The translations under genes and the position numbers were made by a program. Under the pieces are notes generated by a model, which was given only the letters and a program-made list of their open reading frames with translations, had not been told where the DNA came from and did not search any database. DNA of 64,000 nucleotides from Lachnospiraceae bacterium (lineage in GTDB: Bacteria > Bacillota > Clostridia > Lachnospirales > Lachnospiraceae), in the NCBI GenBank assembly GCA_017448245.1, contig JAFSLV010000002.1, positions 1-64,000 of the forward strand, read 5' to 3'. Positions within the stretch are counted from its first letter, which is position 1. Every line of letters starts with the position of its first letter. This document shows, piece by piece, positions 8,481 to 16,756 of this stretch.

Positions 8481-8488
8481 GGATACAA
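8459..8488 (-). promoter_or_regulatory. promoter of the divergent GNAT gene, leaderless arrangement
   Basis: Minus strand TTGTAT (8483-8488), 18-base spacer, extended -10 TGG then TATCAT (8459-8464). The GNAT ATG follows after six bases. The two face-to-face extended -10 boxes create the local palindrome ATACCActtaTGGTAT. Confidence 0.5.
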
Positions 8489-8560
8489 TTTTCATCTCAG
8501 GAGCCCCAAAGGACAGACGATGTCCCGAAAGGCGGGCCATTCAATCAGGAGGACACACAC

Positions 8561-9082
8561 ATGTCGAAAAACCCGATCGTCACCATCACCATGGAAAACG
8601 GAGACACCATCCGTGCCGAGCTCTATCCGGATGTTGCCCCCAATACCGTCAACAACTTTATCTCCCTCATCCGTAAAGGCTTTTATGACGGCACCGTCTT
8701 TCACCGCGTCATCAAAGGCTTCATGCTGCAGGGCGGAGATCCCGAAGGCACCGGAACCGGAGGTCCGGGCTACAGCATCCGCGGCGAGTTTACGAGCAAC
8801 GGATTTCAAAACGATCTTTTGCATACGCCGGGGGTTCTTTCCATGGCGCGCACCATGATTCCCGACTCCGCGGGGAGCCAGTTTTTTATCATGCATGACA
8901 ACGCGCCGCATCTCGACGGGGACTATGCCGCCTTCGGCATGGTGACCGAGGGGATGGAGATTGTCAATGCCATCGCCGAAACCCCGACGGATTTTCAGGA
9001 CCGGCCGCGCACGCCGCAGGTGATGCAAACCGTGACGGTAGAGACTTTTGACGTGGAATATCCGGAACCGGAGACCGTCTGA
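8561..9082 (+). CDS. peptidyl-prolyl cis-trans isomerase, cyclophilin type
   Basis: This 173-residue single-domain cyclophilin catalyses cis-trans isomerisation of prolyl peptide bonds. The active-site signature is intact: FHRVIKGFMLQGGDP near residue 48, then GVLSMAR and the SQFFIMHDNAPHLDG segment, where most catalytic and binding residues lie. It has no signal peptide, so it is cytoplasmic. The ATG has a strong AGGAGG site eight bases upstream. It is monocistronic, with its own promoter at 8451-8480 and a GC-rich hairpin behind it. Confidence 0.9.
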   Translation: MSKNPIVTITMENGDTIRAELYPDVAPNTVNNFISLIRKGFYDGTVFHRVIKGFMLQGGDPEGTGTGGPGYSIRGEFTSNGFQNDLLHTPGVLSMARTMIPDSAGSQFFIMHDNAPHLDGDYAAFGMVTEGMEIVNAIAETPTDFQDRPRTPQVMQTVTVETFDVEYPEPETV

Positions 9083-9112
9083 AAACAAAAAAACTCCCCG
9101 AAAACAGGGAGG

Positions 9113-9142
9113 ATGCCGGGCGCGCCGCAGCGCACCCGGCAT
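9113..9142 (+). terminator. hairpin after the cyclophilin gene
   Basis: A GC-rich stem (ATGCCGGG pairing with a matching arm ending at 9142) begins 30 bases after the stop. The first T run comes only about 12 bases later, so it may be a weak intrinsic terminator. The rest of the gap up to 9266 holds nothing I recognise. Confidence 0.5.
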
Positions 9143-9266
9143 TATTATGAAAAAGTTTTTTTGGTAATTTCTCTCTCTGTATTTACCACTATAACAGAGA
9201 AAAATGTCCTGGATATGATTCAGTGTAACAATTTTTTGAAGAACTTTTGAACAAATTATGAACGCC

Positions 9267-10208
9267 TCACTCCTGCGGCGGCTGCCCGTAGCCGTCCTGT
9301 GGCGGCTGCGCATAACCCTGAGGCTGACCGTAGCCGTCCTGTGGTTGCTGCGGTGCCTGCGCATAGCCCTGCGGATGTCCGTAGCCGTCCTGTGGTTGCT
9401 GCGGTGCCTGCGCATAGCCCTGCGGATGTCCGTAGCCGTCCTGTCGTTGCGCATAGCCCCGCGGTGCACGTCCGTATCCGCCTCGCGCAGCCCCGCCCGG
9501 CCTTGCGGCGGCCACACCCATGTTCAGGCGGCTCATCTCTCCGCCCATCAGGATCCCCAGCACGATACCGGCAATCACGATCAGGACGCCCAGCAGCAAA
9601 AGCCAGAAACCGCCGCCGTTTTTTAAGAGCGGCACGATCTCCTCCTTTGCATCCTTCATCTCATCGGCTGTCAGGCTGTATTCGATCCCCCAGTCCTCGG
9701 AGATGGCCTTGACCATGCTCTTTACGATCCTGCCGGGTACCAGGGCTCTTGCGATCCAGATGGCGAGAAAGGTCCATACGGCACTCGCCGCGGGAACGGC
9801 CAGCTTGACGATCCCGAGTTTTGTCACAAAACGGTCGGCGAGGATCACCGCAATGCCAGCAAGCGCAAGAAGCATTGTCAAAAGACCGATGAAAGCGTTG
9901 ACGGAAAACATCGAATACCGCATCCTGATGTATTCTTCGATCTCTGCCAGCTCGCGCGCGCTTCCCGAAACCCTCCGGAGCGCGACAAAGGTGCCCAGAA
10001 AGATCAGCAAGAGACCCACGATTTTGACAATGTCAAAGATCAGATCCATTCCCATCGCCGGCAGCTGTACCGTCCGGACCTCCCGCTGTGTACCGTATAC
10101 ACCCTGTGATCCGTACTGCGGCTGCATCACGGGCTGTACCGCACCGCAAAAACCGCAGGAAGGTGCATGATCGTCGATCTGTTTTCCGCACTGTACGCAG
10201 TGTTTCAT
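9267..10208 (-). CDS. zinc-ribbon membrane protein with 17-residue C-terminal repeats
   Basis: The product has 313 residues. A single N-terminal zinc ribbon (MKHCVQCGK, then CGFCG) is followed by about four hydrophobic segments between residues 45 and 240, then a Gly/Tyr/Gln/Pro-rich tail made of repeats of QDGYGHPQGYAQAPQQP and shorter variants. The start at 10208 has an AAAGGAGT site; upstream in-frame codons lie inside the lipid-kinase gene. It is the last gene of the ftsH-uvrC-hprK operon, one base after the kinase stop. The function is unknown. The tail resembles low-complexity, phase-separating or adhesive tails, which is speculation. Confidence 0.65.
   Translation of the reverse strand: MKHCVQCGKQIDDHAPSCGFCGAVQPVMQPQYGSQGVYGTQREVRTVQLPAMGMDLIFDIVKIVGLLLIFLGTFVALRRVSGSARELAEIEEYIRMRYSMFSVNAFIGLLTMLLALAGIAVILADRFVTKLGIVKLAVPAASAVWTFLAIWIARALVPGRIVKSMVKAISEDWGIEYSLTADEMKDAKEEIVPLLKNGGGFWLLLLGVLIVIAGIVLGILMGGEMSRLNMGVAAARPGGAARGGYGRAPRGYAQRQDGYGHPQGYAQAPQQPQDGYGHPQGYAQAPQQPQDGYGQPQGYAQPPQDGYGQPPQE
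9288..9445 (-). repeat. tandem 51-base and 42-base coding repeats
   Basis: Copies beginning gtagccgtcc start at 9288, 9330, 9381 and 9432, giving periods of 42, 51 and 51 bases. All are multiples of three, so copy-number change would lengthen or shorten the protein tail in frame. Confidence 0.85.
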
Positions 10209-10209
10209 G

Positions 10210-11142
10210 TTACTGACTCCTTTCCTCTGTAAGCGTGATTTCCGCATATTCGGGTGTGCGTATGGTAATCGCTTCCCGGATATTTCTGATCTCCACGTGC
10301 GTATGCGCACCGCCGTACTCACCGTCCCTTGTCCAGGCCACTTCCTCGCCCGTGTCCACGATGAGATGATCCGTCTTAAAGCAATACATCATATCCGTCA
10401 CCAGATCCCGGTTCAAAAGCCCCGTGACAATCGCCGACATCTCAATCAGGTTGCGCGGCGTTTTGATCAGCGTGACCTCAAACAGTCCGTCGTTGAGTTT
10501 GACATTCTTTCCGGTAATCTCCTTAAAGCCGCCGATGGACACGGAATTGGTCACCATGCCGAAAATGCAGTCTTCGTCGATGACCCCGTCCTTGTAGACC
10601 GCCTTTACATGATACGAGCGCACGTCCGTAAGCTGTTTGATCCCTTCAAGAATATATGCGGCGTGGCCGAGCATGTTTTTGATGTCCTGTTTGGTCTTAT
10701 AGGACACTTCCGTAAAAAGGCCGAACGCCGCCGTGTAGACAAAGTAGGCCTGATTCATCACGCCGACATCACAACGGAAGTTTTTGCCCCGCACGGCGAT
10801 CTTTGCCGCCTTTTCCATGACGGAAGGAATCCCCAGACTGACCGCAAAATCATTGGTGGTACCCGCGGGGATATAACCGATCGGAATCTTTTTGTCCGAT
10901 CCCATCATCCCGCAGACGACCTCGTCGAGCGTGCCGTCGCCGCCGGCACAGACCACCATCTCAAAGATGTCTTCTCTCTCGAGCACCGCATGCACCGCAT
11001 GTCCGATTCCCCGCGTGGGACAGGCCGTCACCTCGTATCCCGCCATCGATAAGGTGTCGATCATATCGAGCAGATTGGAACGGATGCGTTCCTTCCCTGC
11101 CCGCGGGTTATAGACAAACAGGATTTTCGGGTCGTTTTTCAT
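10210..11142 (-). CDS. diacylglycerol kinase-family lipid kinase (YegS/DgkB type)
   Basis: This 310-residue protein has the catalytic-domain signature of the lipid/diacylglycerol kinase family: VYNPRAGKE at residues 10-18, the nucleotide-binding CAGGDGTLDEV near residue 66, and GYIPAGTTNDFA near residue 90. The likely reaction is ATP-dependent phosphorylation of diacylglycerol or a related lipid at the membrane surface, recycling it for phospholipid synthesis. The ATG overlaps the Crh-like gene stop by four bases, so it is coupled to the whiA/crh operon. The exact lipid cannot be assigned from sequence. Confidence 0.83.
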   Translation of the reverse strand: MKNDPKILFVYNPRAGKERIRSNLLDMIDTLSMAGYEVTACPTRGIGHAVHAVLEREDIFEMVVCAGGDGTLDEVVCGMMGSDKKIPIGYIPAGTTNDFAVSLGIPSVMEKAAKIAVRGKNFRCDVGVMNQAYFVYTAAFGLFTEVSYKTKQDIKNMLGHAAYILEGIKQLTDVRSYHVKAVYKDGVIDEDCIFGMVTNSVSIGGFKEITGKNVKLNDGLFEVTLIKTPRNLIEMSAIVTGLLNRDLVTDMMYCFKTDHLIVDTGEEVAWTRDGEYGGAHTHVEIRNIREAITIRTPEYAEITLTEERSQ

Positions 11143-11396
11143 GACGTTTTGCCAAAAAACTCCGAAAGACGCGCCACCGCCTCTTTCTCATCCTTTCCTT
11201 CCGCCGTCAGTGTGATTTCGTCTCCCGCCTTCAGCTGCACGGTCATCATCCCCATGATGCTTTTCAGATTGATGCGGGCATTGTCCTGCAGAAGATGCAG
11301 GGCGCTTTCAAAACTGTCCGCCAGCTGCACCGCCTGTGCGATCTGTCTGCCGTCAAGCGTCAGCGCTTCCCCGATCCGTATGTTTTTTCTCTCCAT
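11139..11396 (-). CDS. crh: Crh-like HPr-family protein lacking the His-15 phosphorylation site
   Basis: This 85-residue HPr-fold protein keeps Arg-17 and the HprK target Ser-46 inside NLKSIMGMM, but residue 15 is Asp instead of the PTS histidine (LTLDGRQIA). It therefore cannot carry phosphate from enzyme I, but it should be a substrate for HprK, encoded in the same operon. B. subtilis Crh, which has Gln-15 and also lies next to whiA, is the closest known parallel. Expected role: Ser-phosphorylated co-effector of CcpA in catabolite repression. Its start lies 44 bases inside the end of whiA. Confidence 0.8.
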   Translation of the reverse strand: MERKNIRIGEALTLDGRQIAQAVQLADSFESALHLLQDNARINLKSIMGMMTVQLKAGDEITLTAEGKDEKEAVARLSEFFGKTS

Positions 11397-12120
11397 GAAG
11401 GTGTTTGTCCTCTTTCTTTAGCTGCGCAAGCTGTACGATTTTCTGCAGCCTGTGGTTCATGCCGGATTTGGTCAGGGGCGGTTTCATATGCTCCGCCAGT
11501 TCCTTCAGTGCCATGTCCGGTGCTTCTTTTCTTGCCTTGGCGGCTGCGCGCAGGGATGCCGGCAGTCTCTTCAACTCTCCCGTTTCTTCCAGATACGTGA
11601 TCGCCTCGATCTGGATACGCGCCGCGTCAACGGCCCTCGTGATATTGTGCTGGTCACAGTTGACGCGCCGGTTGACGACGCCCCGCATCTGCCTGAGGAT
11701 CCGGCTGTTTTCCATCTCCATCAGCGATACATGCGCGCCCATGACGTTTAAAAGGCTTGCGATCTCCTCGCTGTCCTTGAGATAAACGGCCTCACGGGAC
11801 CCTCTCGTCGTCCGGGAAGAATGAATCTCGAAGCCGGAAAGCGCCTCACCGAGTGCATCCGCCGCAGCCTTCGTGCGGCACGAAAATTCCAGATGATATC
11901 CCTTCCCGGGATCACTCATCGAGCCGGAAAGGATAAACGCTTCCCGCAAAAAAGCGCGCCTGCAACAGCGTCTTTTCGGCACTTTATCTATATTATACGC
12001 TTTTTCTTTGCTTGTAAAGAGCGCCTGCGCCGTACGCTGTGCCGCGCGGCAGTGGTTGGCGCCGTTGACGACCTGTGACAATTCGTCCTTTACTCTTTTT
12101 GAAAATGACAGCCGGTTCAC
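11353..12120 (-). CDS. whiA: WhiA-type DNA-binding regulator with shortened N-terminal half
   Basis: The C-terminal two thirds match WhiA well: CCRRAFLREAFILSGS, VYLKDSEEIASLLNVMGAH, RRVNCDQHNITR, and the helix-turn-helix end KPPLTKSGMNHRLQK. WhiA proteins are usually about 310 residues and have two LAGLIDADG-like halves; this one is 255. The gap falls between HCRAAQ near residue 24 and CCRRAF near residue 52, where about 75 residues of the first half are normally found. The frame is unbroken. The start is GTG, overlapping the rapZ stop. WhiA influences cell division and chromosome segregation in Firmicutes. Confidence 0.8.
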   Translation of the reverse strand: MNRLSFSKRVKDELSQVVNGANHCRAAQRTAQALFTSKEKAYNIDKVPKRRCCRRAFLREAFILSGSMSDPGKGYHLEFSCRTKAAADALGEALSGFEIHSSRTTRGSREAVYLKDSEEIASLLNVMGAHVSLMEMENSRILRQMRGVVNRRVNCDQHNITRAVDAARIQIEAITYLEETGELKRLPASLRAAAKARKEAPDMALKELAEHMKPPLTKSGMNHRLQKIVQLAQLKKEDKHLHGEKKHTDRGSADA

Positions 12121-12974
12121 TTTTGATAATCCCTGTGCGCGATCTTGATGCCGTAATCCCCTTTCTTGCGCAACGCTTCATAGACGGCATTGGCGATGGT
12201 GACGCTGCGGTGATGACCGCCGGTACAGCCCACGGCAATCACCAGACGGTTTTTCCCCTCTTTGATATAGCCGGGGATCAGAAAAGCCAGAAGGTCACTT
12301 GCCTTTTCGACAAAGATACCGGCCTCCTTTGCCGCCATGACATACTCCCTCACCCCCGCATCCATTCCGGTCAGGTGCTTCAGTTCTTCGATATAATAGG
12401 GATTGGGTAAAAACCGCACGTCAAATACCAGATCCGCATCCACCGGGATACCGTATTTAAAACCAAAGCTCAGGATTGTAATCATGAGAGAGTTGTATTT
12501 TTCGTCGCGGACAAACACGTCCGTGAGCGTCTCCCTCAGCTCTCTTGTCAGGAGTCTGGATGTGTCGATCACATAATCCGACCGGTCGCGGATGGTGCGG
12601 AGCACCTCTCTCTCCCTTGCAATTCCCTGCTCGAGCGAATCATCCCCCGAGAGCGGATGTGCCCTGCGGCTTTCCTTGTAGCGCTTGATCAGCACGTCGT
12701 CCGCCGCGTCCATGAACAATACCTCCAGGGGCACCCCCTGCTCCCGGATCCTTTCGACGGCCTCGACCACGCCCTTAAAATGATGATCCGTACGTACGTC
12801 AAGTCCGAGGGCCGCCTTGGTCACTTCCGCCCCCGGCATGGAAATCACCTCGACAAATTTTTCGATCAGGGATACCGGCAGGTTGTCCACGCAGTAATAC
12901 CCCAGATCCTCCAGGGTCCGGATGGCACTGGATTTGCCGCCGCCGCTCATTCCCGTAACGATAATCAGACGCAT
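12117..12974 (-). CDS. rapZ: RapZ/YvcJ family nucleotide-binding protein
   Basis: This 285-residue protein has the family P-loop GMSGGGKSS at residues 8-16, followed by the YYCVDNLPVSL signature, and ends with VAVGCTGGHHRSV-type sequence near residue 245. In E. coli RapZ controls GlmS through small RNAs; in B. subtilis the homologue YvcJ binds GTP and is linked to competence. The start overlaps the end of murB by ten bases and its stop overlaps the whiA GTG. The usual neighbour yvcK is missing between rapZ and whiA. Confidence 0.9.
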   Translation of the reverse strand: MRLIIVTGMSGGGKSSAIRTLEDLGYYCVDNLPVSLIEKFVEVISMPGAEVTKAALGLDVRTDHHFKGVVEAVERIREQGVPLEVLFMDAADDVLIKRYKESRRAHPLSGDDSLEQGIAREREVLRTIRDRSDYVIDTSRLLTRELRETLTDVFVRDEKYNSLMITILSFGFKYGIPVDADLVFDVRFLPNPYYIEELKHLTGMDAGVREYVMAAKEAGIFVEKASDLLAFLIPGYIKEGKNRLVIAVGCTGGHHRSVTIANAVYEALRKKGDYGIKIAHRDYQK

Positions 12975-13906
12975 GCTTCAAACTCTCCCAAAAGAATCAC
13001 TTCCGGTACGAGCCGTACCCCGTGTGTCTCCTCCACTTTTTTCGTCACCAGCTGCATCAGCCGCCAGATGTCCGTGGCGGTCGCTTTTCCCTTATTGATC
13101 AGAAAACCGCAGTGTTTTTCGGATACCTCCGCATCCCCGATGCGCGTACCGGAAAGCCCCGCCTCCATGATCATCTGTCCCGCAAAGCCTTCGGGCGGGC
13201 GCTTGAAGGTGGAACCCGCGCTCGGGTATTCGAGCGGCTGCTTATCCTTTCTTGTTTGCAAAAGCATCTGCATCCTGTCCTCAATCTGTATGGCATCTCC
13301 CGGCGTCAGCGTAAAGCTGCCCTCCAGAAAGCAGAGCATCTTTTCTTTGGCAATCGATGTCCGGTAGCCGAAATGGCATGCCGCATTGTCCAGCACCCGC
13401 TCTTCGATCCTTTCCCCTTCCAGGTCGAGAATGCGCGCGTGGCGCAACACGTCTTTGATCTCCGTTCCAAAGGCGCCGGCGTTCATGTACAGTGCGCCGC
13501 CGACGGTCCCGGGGATTCCGAAGAGTGCGCTCATGCCGTCGAGCGCATGCTCCCTTGCCGCCCTTGCCACATCGGAGAGCATCGCCCCCGCCCCCGCAAG
13601 GATCCTTTCCCCCTGCACCGTGATTTTGGAAAACTCCGTGCCGGACAACACGATGACCGCACCGTGATAGCCCGCATCCGATACCAGCAGATTGGAGCCG
13701 TTGCCGACGATCACAAAAGGAATACCGTTTTCCGTAAAAAACGCGAGGCTCTTAACGAGCGCCTCCCTGGTCATGGCGCGCACAAATACGTCCGCCGTAC
13801 CGCCCGCGCGAAACGACGTATGCCTTGCCATCGGCTCATGGCACGTCACCTCAATCCCGTCTGTATGCTCCGGCAGCTGCTGCCTGATCTGCTCCGGTGT
13901 CGTCAC
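12965..13906 (-). CDS. murB: UDP-N-acetylenolpyruvoylglucosamine reductase
   Basis: This 313-residue FAD enzyme reduces UDP-GlcNAc-enolpyruvate to UDP-MurNAc with NADPH, the second committed step of peptidoglycan synthesis. Signatures: HTSFRAGGTAD near residue 29, the FAD loop VIVGNGSNLLVSD near residue 63, GIPGTVGGALYMNAGA near residue 125, the catalytic serine in AGSTFKRP near residue 230, and the C-terminal PEVILLGEF. The start is GTG, in a GTGA overlap with the hprK stop. Its place between hprK and rapZ is typical of Clostridia. Confidence 0.92.
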   Translation of the reverse strand: MTTPEQIRQQLPEHTDGIEVTCHEPMARHTSFRAGGTADVFVRAMTREALVKSLAFFTENGIPFVIVGNGSNLLVSDAGYHGAVIVLSGTEFSKITVQGERILAGAGAMLSDVARAAREHALDGMSALFGIPGTVGGALYMNAGAFGTEIKDVLRHARILDLEGERIEERVLDNAACHFGYRTSIAKEKMLCFLEGSFTLTPGDAIQIEDRMQMLLQTRKDKQPLEYPSAGSTFKRPPEGFAGQMIMEAGLSGTRIGDAEVSEKHCGFLINKGKATATDIWRLMQLVTKKVEETHGVRLVPEVILLGEFEACV

Positions 13907-14856
13907 GTTTTCCTCTTCCTCTTCCCCGTCTTCGGTGTGGCGCGCAGGTTTTCCTGCACCCTGGCATAGAGCTCCTGCGCCGCGTTGTATCCCATCTTCT
14001 TTTGCCTGTGATTGACGGCGGCGGACTCACAGATGATGGCCAGATTCCTGCCCGGACGGATCGGAATGTCATGGCATACCACCTTGTTGCCGAGGTACTC
14101 GGTATATCTCTCCTCAAGACCGAAGCGGTCATAATCCTTATCCTTGTCCCATTCCTCAAGCCTTACCACCAGATCGATATTGGCGGTGTCCCTGACCGCG
14201 GATACGCCAAAGAGCGTCTTGACGTCGATGACGCCGATGCCCCGCAGCTCGATAAAATACTTGGTCAGCTCCGGCGCCATGCCGATCAGCGTATCATCCG
14301 ACACCTTGCGGATCTCCACCACGTCATCGCTGACCAGGCGATGTCCCCTGCGCAACAGTTCCAGGGCAGCCTCGGATTTGCCGATGCCGCTTTCTCCCGT
14401 GATCAGCACGCCTTCGCCGTATACGTCGACCAGCACGCCGTGGATCCTGATACAGGGAGCGAGCTTTACGTTGAGCCAGCGGATGATTTCCGCCATCACC
14501 TCGCTGGTGACCATGTCGGAAGAAAGAACCGGGATCCGGTGTTTTGTTGCGATCTTCAGAAACAGCGGATCCGGCACAAGCGATCTGGAAAAAATAACGC
14601 AGGGGATGTCAAACGACAACAGCTTTTCAAAATGCTTGCGCTTGGACGCGGCGCTCATATGCTCCATATAGCCGTATTCGACATAGCCGATGATCTGGAT
14701 GCGGTGCCGGTCAAAATGTTCAAAATATCCCGTCAGCTGCAGGGCCGGACGGTTGATGTCCGCCTGCGTGATGACGATTTTTTTGACGTCCACTTCCTTC
14801 GTGAGATTCTTCAGTTTCATTTTTTTCATGACTTCCGTCAGCTTGACGCCGTCCAT
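13903..14856 (-). CDS. hprK: HPr kinase/phosphorylase
   Basis: This 317-residue bifunctional enzyme phosphorylates, and dephosphorylates by phosphorolysis, Ser-46 of HPr and Crh in response to glycolytic intermediates. The Walker A motif GESGIGKSEAAL lies near residue 153; HRLVSDDVVEI follows, with the catalytic-region aspartates, and then the family signature IELRGIGVIDV near residue 202. The ATG is one base after the uvrC stop, with a GAGGTG site inside the uvrC end. Having its Crh-like substrate four genes downstream in the same operon ties it to carbon-catabolite control. Confidence 0.93.
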   Translation of the reverse strand: MDGVKLTEVMKKMKLKNLTKEVDVKKIVITQADINRPALQLTGYFEHFDRHRIQIIGYVEYGYMEHMSAASKRKHFEKLLSFDIPCVIFSRSLVPDPLFLKIATKHRIPVLSSDMVTSEVMAEIIRWLNVKLAPCIRIHGVLVDVYGEGVLITGESGIGKSEAALELLRRGHRLVSDDVVEIRKVSDDTLIGMAPELTKYFIELRGIGVIDVKTLFGVSAVRDTANIDLVVRLEEWDKDKDYDRFGLEERYTEYLGNKVVCHDIPIRPGRNLAIICESAAVNHRQKKMGYNAAQELYARVQENLRATPKTGKRKRKT

Positions 14857-14857
14857 C

Positions 14858-16756
14858 TTATGTCACCTCTTCTTTCTCCGGATGGAAATGCGCATGGATG
14901 CCGATTGCCACCTTCATCGGAATGCCGTCGACACGCGCAAGCGTCGCAACATCCGCATTACGGATCTCCTCTATGGACGAAAACGCGCGCATCAGCGCCT
15001 TTCTGCGCGACGCCCCGACGCCCGGGATCTCGTCCAGGATGCTCTTTGTCTGTGCATCCGTCCGAAGCGATCTGTGATACGTAACGGCAAAACGGTGTGC
15101 CTCGTCCTGGATGCGGGTAATCAGCATAAAGCCGGCGGATGCGGTATCAACCGGCACCTCTTTGTCCCTGTAATACAATCCCCTTGTCCTGTGGCGGTCG
15201 TCCTTGACCATGCCGCAGACGGGGATTTCAAGGGACATCTCCCGGAGCACCTCTTCCGCAATATGTACCTGTCCTTTGCCGCCGTCCATCAAAATCAGGT
15301 CCGGAAGTCTCGTAAACGCATCGTATGCTTCCTTTTCCCTGAGCGCATGCGCAAACCTTCTCGTGAGCACCTCCCGCATGCAGGCGTAATCGTCGGGTCC
15401 GCCCACCGAGCGGATCCGGAATTTCCGGTAATCGCTTTTTTTGGGCTTTCCTTTCTCGTACACGACCATCGAGCCGACATTCAGATAGCCGCTGATGTTG
15501 GAAATATCAAATGCCTCCATCCGGTCGGCCCCGGAAAGCCCGAGAAGTGCGGCGATTTCTTTGACGGCACCGATCGTGCGGCCCTCCTCCCGCCGGATAC
15601 GCTCCTTATCCTTCGCCAGAACCAGCGCCGCATTTTGCGTTGCCAGCTCGACCAGTTTTTCCTTCTTCCCCCGCTCCGGTACTTTGATACTGACACGCCT
15701 CCCCTTGCGCGCGGACAGCCATTCTTCGATCAGTTCCCTGTTGCGAGGCGTCTGTGACAGCACCAGCTCCGCGGGGATATAGGGCGTGCCGGAATAAAAC
15801 TGTGCGATAAAGCTTTCCAGCGCATCGCTCTCATCGTCCCTCACGCGCAGATAAAAATGCTCCCTGCCGATCACCTTGCCGTCCCGGACAAAAAAGACCT
15901 GTACCACCGCCTCCCTGCTGTCCCCCCGCGTCTCTTCGTCAAAGGCAATGGCCAGCACGTCGCGGTCTTCGACCGTATCAAAATCCATCGTCTGTTTTTC
16001 CGCAATGTGTTTGACGCTTTCGATCAGATCCCTCAGGCGGGCGGCCTCCTCATACGCCATCCCCGCGCTTGCCTCTTCCATCTTTTTTTTCAGATCACGT
16101 AACGCTTCCCGGTAATTGCCGTTCAGAAAACCGAGTGCCTCCTCCGCGCGTTTACGGTATTCCTCCCTTGTCACGTGGCCGCTTTCGCAGGGCGCGCAGC
16201 ACAGATGCATGTGATAATACAGACAAGGCCTTTCCCTGTCGATATCCCTGGGCAGTACACGGTTGCAGGTACGCAGGCTGTAGATCTGATTGACCAGATC
16301 GATCGTATCGCGTACCGCGACGGCGGAGGTAAAGGGCCCGAAATACCGCGATTTGTCCCGTTTGATCGTGCGGGTCATGGTGACTCTCGGATACGCCTCC
16401 CCCACGCTGACGCGGATATAGGGGTAGGTCTTATCGTCCTTTAAGAGCGTATTGTAGCGCGGTCTGTTTTCTTTGATCAGATTGTTTTCAAGGATCAGCG
16501 CCTCCAGCTCGGAATCCGTCACGATATATTCAAAACGGGCAATCAGGCGCACCATCTGCGCAATCTGCGGACCCCGCCCCGTAATGCGGCCTGCAAAATA
16601 GGAGCGGACACGCTGGTGCAGGTCGACCGCCTTGCCGACATACATGATCGTGTCCGCCTCATCACGCATGATATACACACCCGGCTTGTGCGGAAGCTTT
16701 TTCAGTTCTTCTTTGACATCAAAGTCTTTTTGCGTGTCAGTCGTCGTCAAACACAT
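14858..16756 (-). CDS. uvrC: excinuclease ABC subunit C
   Basis: This 632-residue protein makes both incisions in nucleotide-excision repair. Domains in order: GIY-YIG nuclease (KPGVYIMRDEADTIMYVGKA, residues 24-43), cysteine cluster (CLYYHMHLCCAPC) near residue 180, UVR domain for UvrB contact near 215-250, RNase H-like nuclease half with EAFDISNISG near 415 and LILMDGGKGQ near 485, and tandem helix-hairpin-helix near 585-620. The ATG overlaps the ftsH end by 20 bases. An AAAGG site abuts it, so the TTG two codons later (16750) is an alternative start. Confidence 0.93.
   Translation of the reverse strand: MCLTTTDTQKDFDVKEELKKLPHKPGVYIMRDEADTIMYVGKAVDLHQRVRSYFAGRITGRGPQIAQMVRLIARFEYIVTDSELEALILENNLIKENRPRYNTLLKDDKTYPYIRVSVGEAYPRVTMTRTIKRDKSRYFGPFTSAVAVRDTIDLVNQIYSLRTCNRVLPRDIDRERPCLYYHMHLCCAPCESGHVTREEYRKRAEEALGFLNGNYREALRDLKKKMEEASAGMAYEEAARLRDLIESVKHIAEKQTMDFDTVEDRDVLAIAFDEETRGDSREAVVQVFFVRDGKVIGREHFYLRVRDDESDALESFIAQFYSGTPYIPAELVLSQTPRNRELIEEWLSARKGRRVSIKVPERGKKEKLVELATQNAALVLAKDKERIRREEGRTIGAVKEIAALLGLSGADRMEAFDISNISGYLNVGSMVVYEKGKPKKSDYRKFRIRSVGGPDDYACMREVLTRRFAHALREKEAYDAFTRLPDLILMDGGKGQVHIAEEVLREMSLEIPVCGMVKDDRHRTRGLYYRDKEVPVDTASAGFMLITRIQDEAHRFAVTYHRSLRTDAQTKSILDEIPGVGASRRKALMRAFSSIEEIRNADVATLARVDGIPMKVAIGIHAHFHPEKEEVT

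Noticed and set aside
9288..9445. Regularly spaced repeats that might be a CRISPR array
   Set aside because: The repeats are contiguous, in frame with a coding tail, have no unique spacers, and periods that are multiples of three.
11353..12120. Short whiA as a frameshifted pseudogene
   Set aside because: The frame is open from a well-placed GTG to the end with normal WhiA sequence on both sides of the gap; an in-frame deletion fits better.
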